In this document: piece after piece, positions 5,889 to 6,066 of the stretch | Position numbering within the stretch: the first letter of the stretch is position 1 | Layout of the letters: every line of letters starts with the position of its first letter | Source: Nitrososphaera sp. UBA217 | GTDB taxonomy: Archaea > Thermoproteota > Nitrososphaeria > Nitrososphaerales > Nitrososphaeraceae | Length of the DNA: 6,066 nt | Direction of reading: 5' to 3' | Assembly (NCBI GenBank): GCA_002501845.1 | Contig: DAOL01000065.1 | Coordinates: 15,090 to 21,155, forward strand | The notes under the pieces: model-generated | Seen by the model: the letters and a program-made list of their open reading frames with translations, nothing else | Told to the model about the DNA's origin: nothing | The model's database searches: none | Program-made: the position numbers and the translations under genes

Positions 5889-6018
5889 GATCTGTTTGAA
5901 TGACCTAGTGTTGACAAGTTTCTGTATGTGAGGGTATCCACGGATCTAGGTGAAAATGCTGAAAATCATTCTTAGACACCGCGTACGCACAACGTTTTCA
6001 AATCCCACTCTTGCACTT

Positions 6019-6066
6019 CTAGCGCCTGAAGGCCTTGTATAGATCCGTCATTACGTCAGTAGACTT
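6019..6066 (-). CDS. Possible last codons of a gene entering from the right edge
   Basis: One minus-strand frame is open from the window edge and reads KSTDVMTDLYKAFRR before a TAG at 6019-6021. Sixteen codons are too few to identify a family or to prove coding. I list it because the composition looks protein-like and it would account for the edge of an otherwise empty stretch (5889-6066), in which I see no RNA gene or convincing complete frame. Confidence 0.2.
   Translation of the reverse strand, partial: KSTDVMTDLYKAFRR

Noticed and set aside
5956..6042. A 28-codon plus-strand frame with GGTGA just before its ATG
   Set aside because: The spacing to the ATG is only about 2-3 nt, there is no box A at a useful distance, and the short product has no protein-like pattern.

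Overview
The window reads as a chromosome segment of an ammonia-oxidising thaumarchaeon (Nitrososphaerota), probably a Nitrososphaera-like soil lineage. It carries archaeal information-processing genes (TFB, aIF1/SUI1, Sec61 beta) and promoters with archaeal box A (TATA) elements. Several start codons lie about 25-30 nt from a box A, as in leaderless archaeal mRNAs. The lineage call rests on my recognition of the protein families, not on a search.

Layout. Positions 1-555 (+) hold the 3' end of a winged-helix/Mrr-type endonuclease-like protein. It meets, tail to tail and sharing a CTAG, a minus-strand cluster that reads leftward from 2891: a p27/UPF0148 zinc-ribbon protein (2523-2891), a 56-residue Sec61 beta (2310-2480) and a large DUF2070 membrane protein (552-2303). 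Divergent from this cluster, translation initiation factor aIF1 (2986-3294) and an unrecognised 147-residue basic/helical protein (3366-3809) run rightward. The latter converges, with an 11-bp overlap, on a TFB gene (3799-4713, minus).

Right of the TFB promoter the character changes. The DNA looks more AT-rich, and it holds a two-helix membrane protein (4842-5108), a broken IS6/IS240-like DDE transposase (about 5120-5671), a 63-residue orphan gene (5664-5855) and a poorly coding stretch to the end that may hold the last codons of another minus-strand gene. This is an accessory patch next to a housekeeping block.

How the genes relate. The left and middle parts combine transcription initiation (TFB), start-codon selection (aIF1) and membrane insertion (Sec61 beta, perhaps with DUF2070), so the block is core gene-expression machinery. 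I see no clear undescribed defence or mobile system. The best leads are the unrecognised 147-residue protein between aIF1 and TFB, the translationally close Sec61 beta-DUF2070 pair with its candidate hydrolase motifs, and the transposase remnant whose catalytic domain is interrupted by one UGA at a position where I expect tryptophan.
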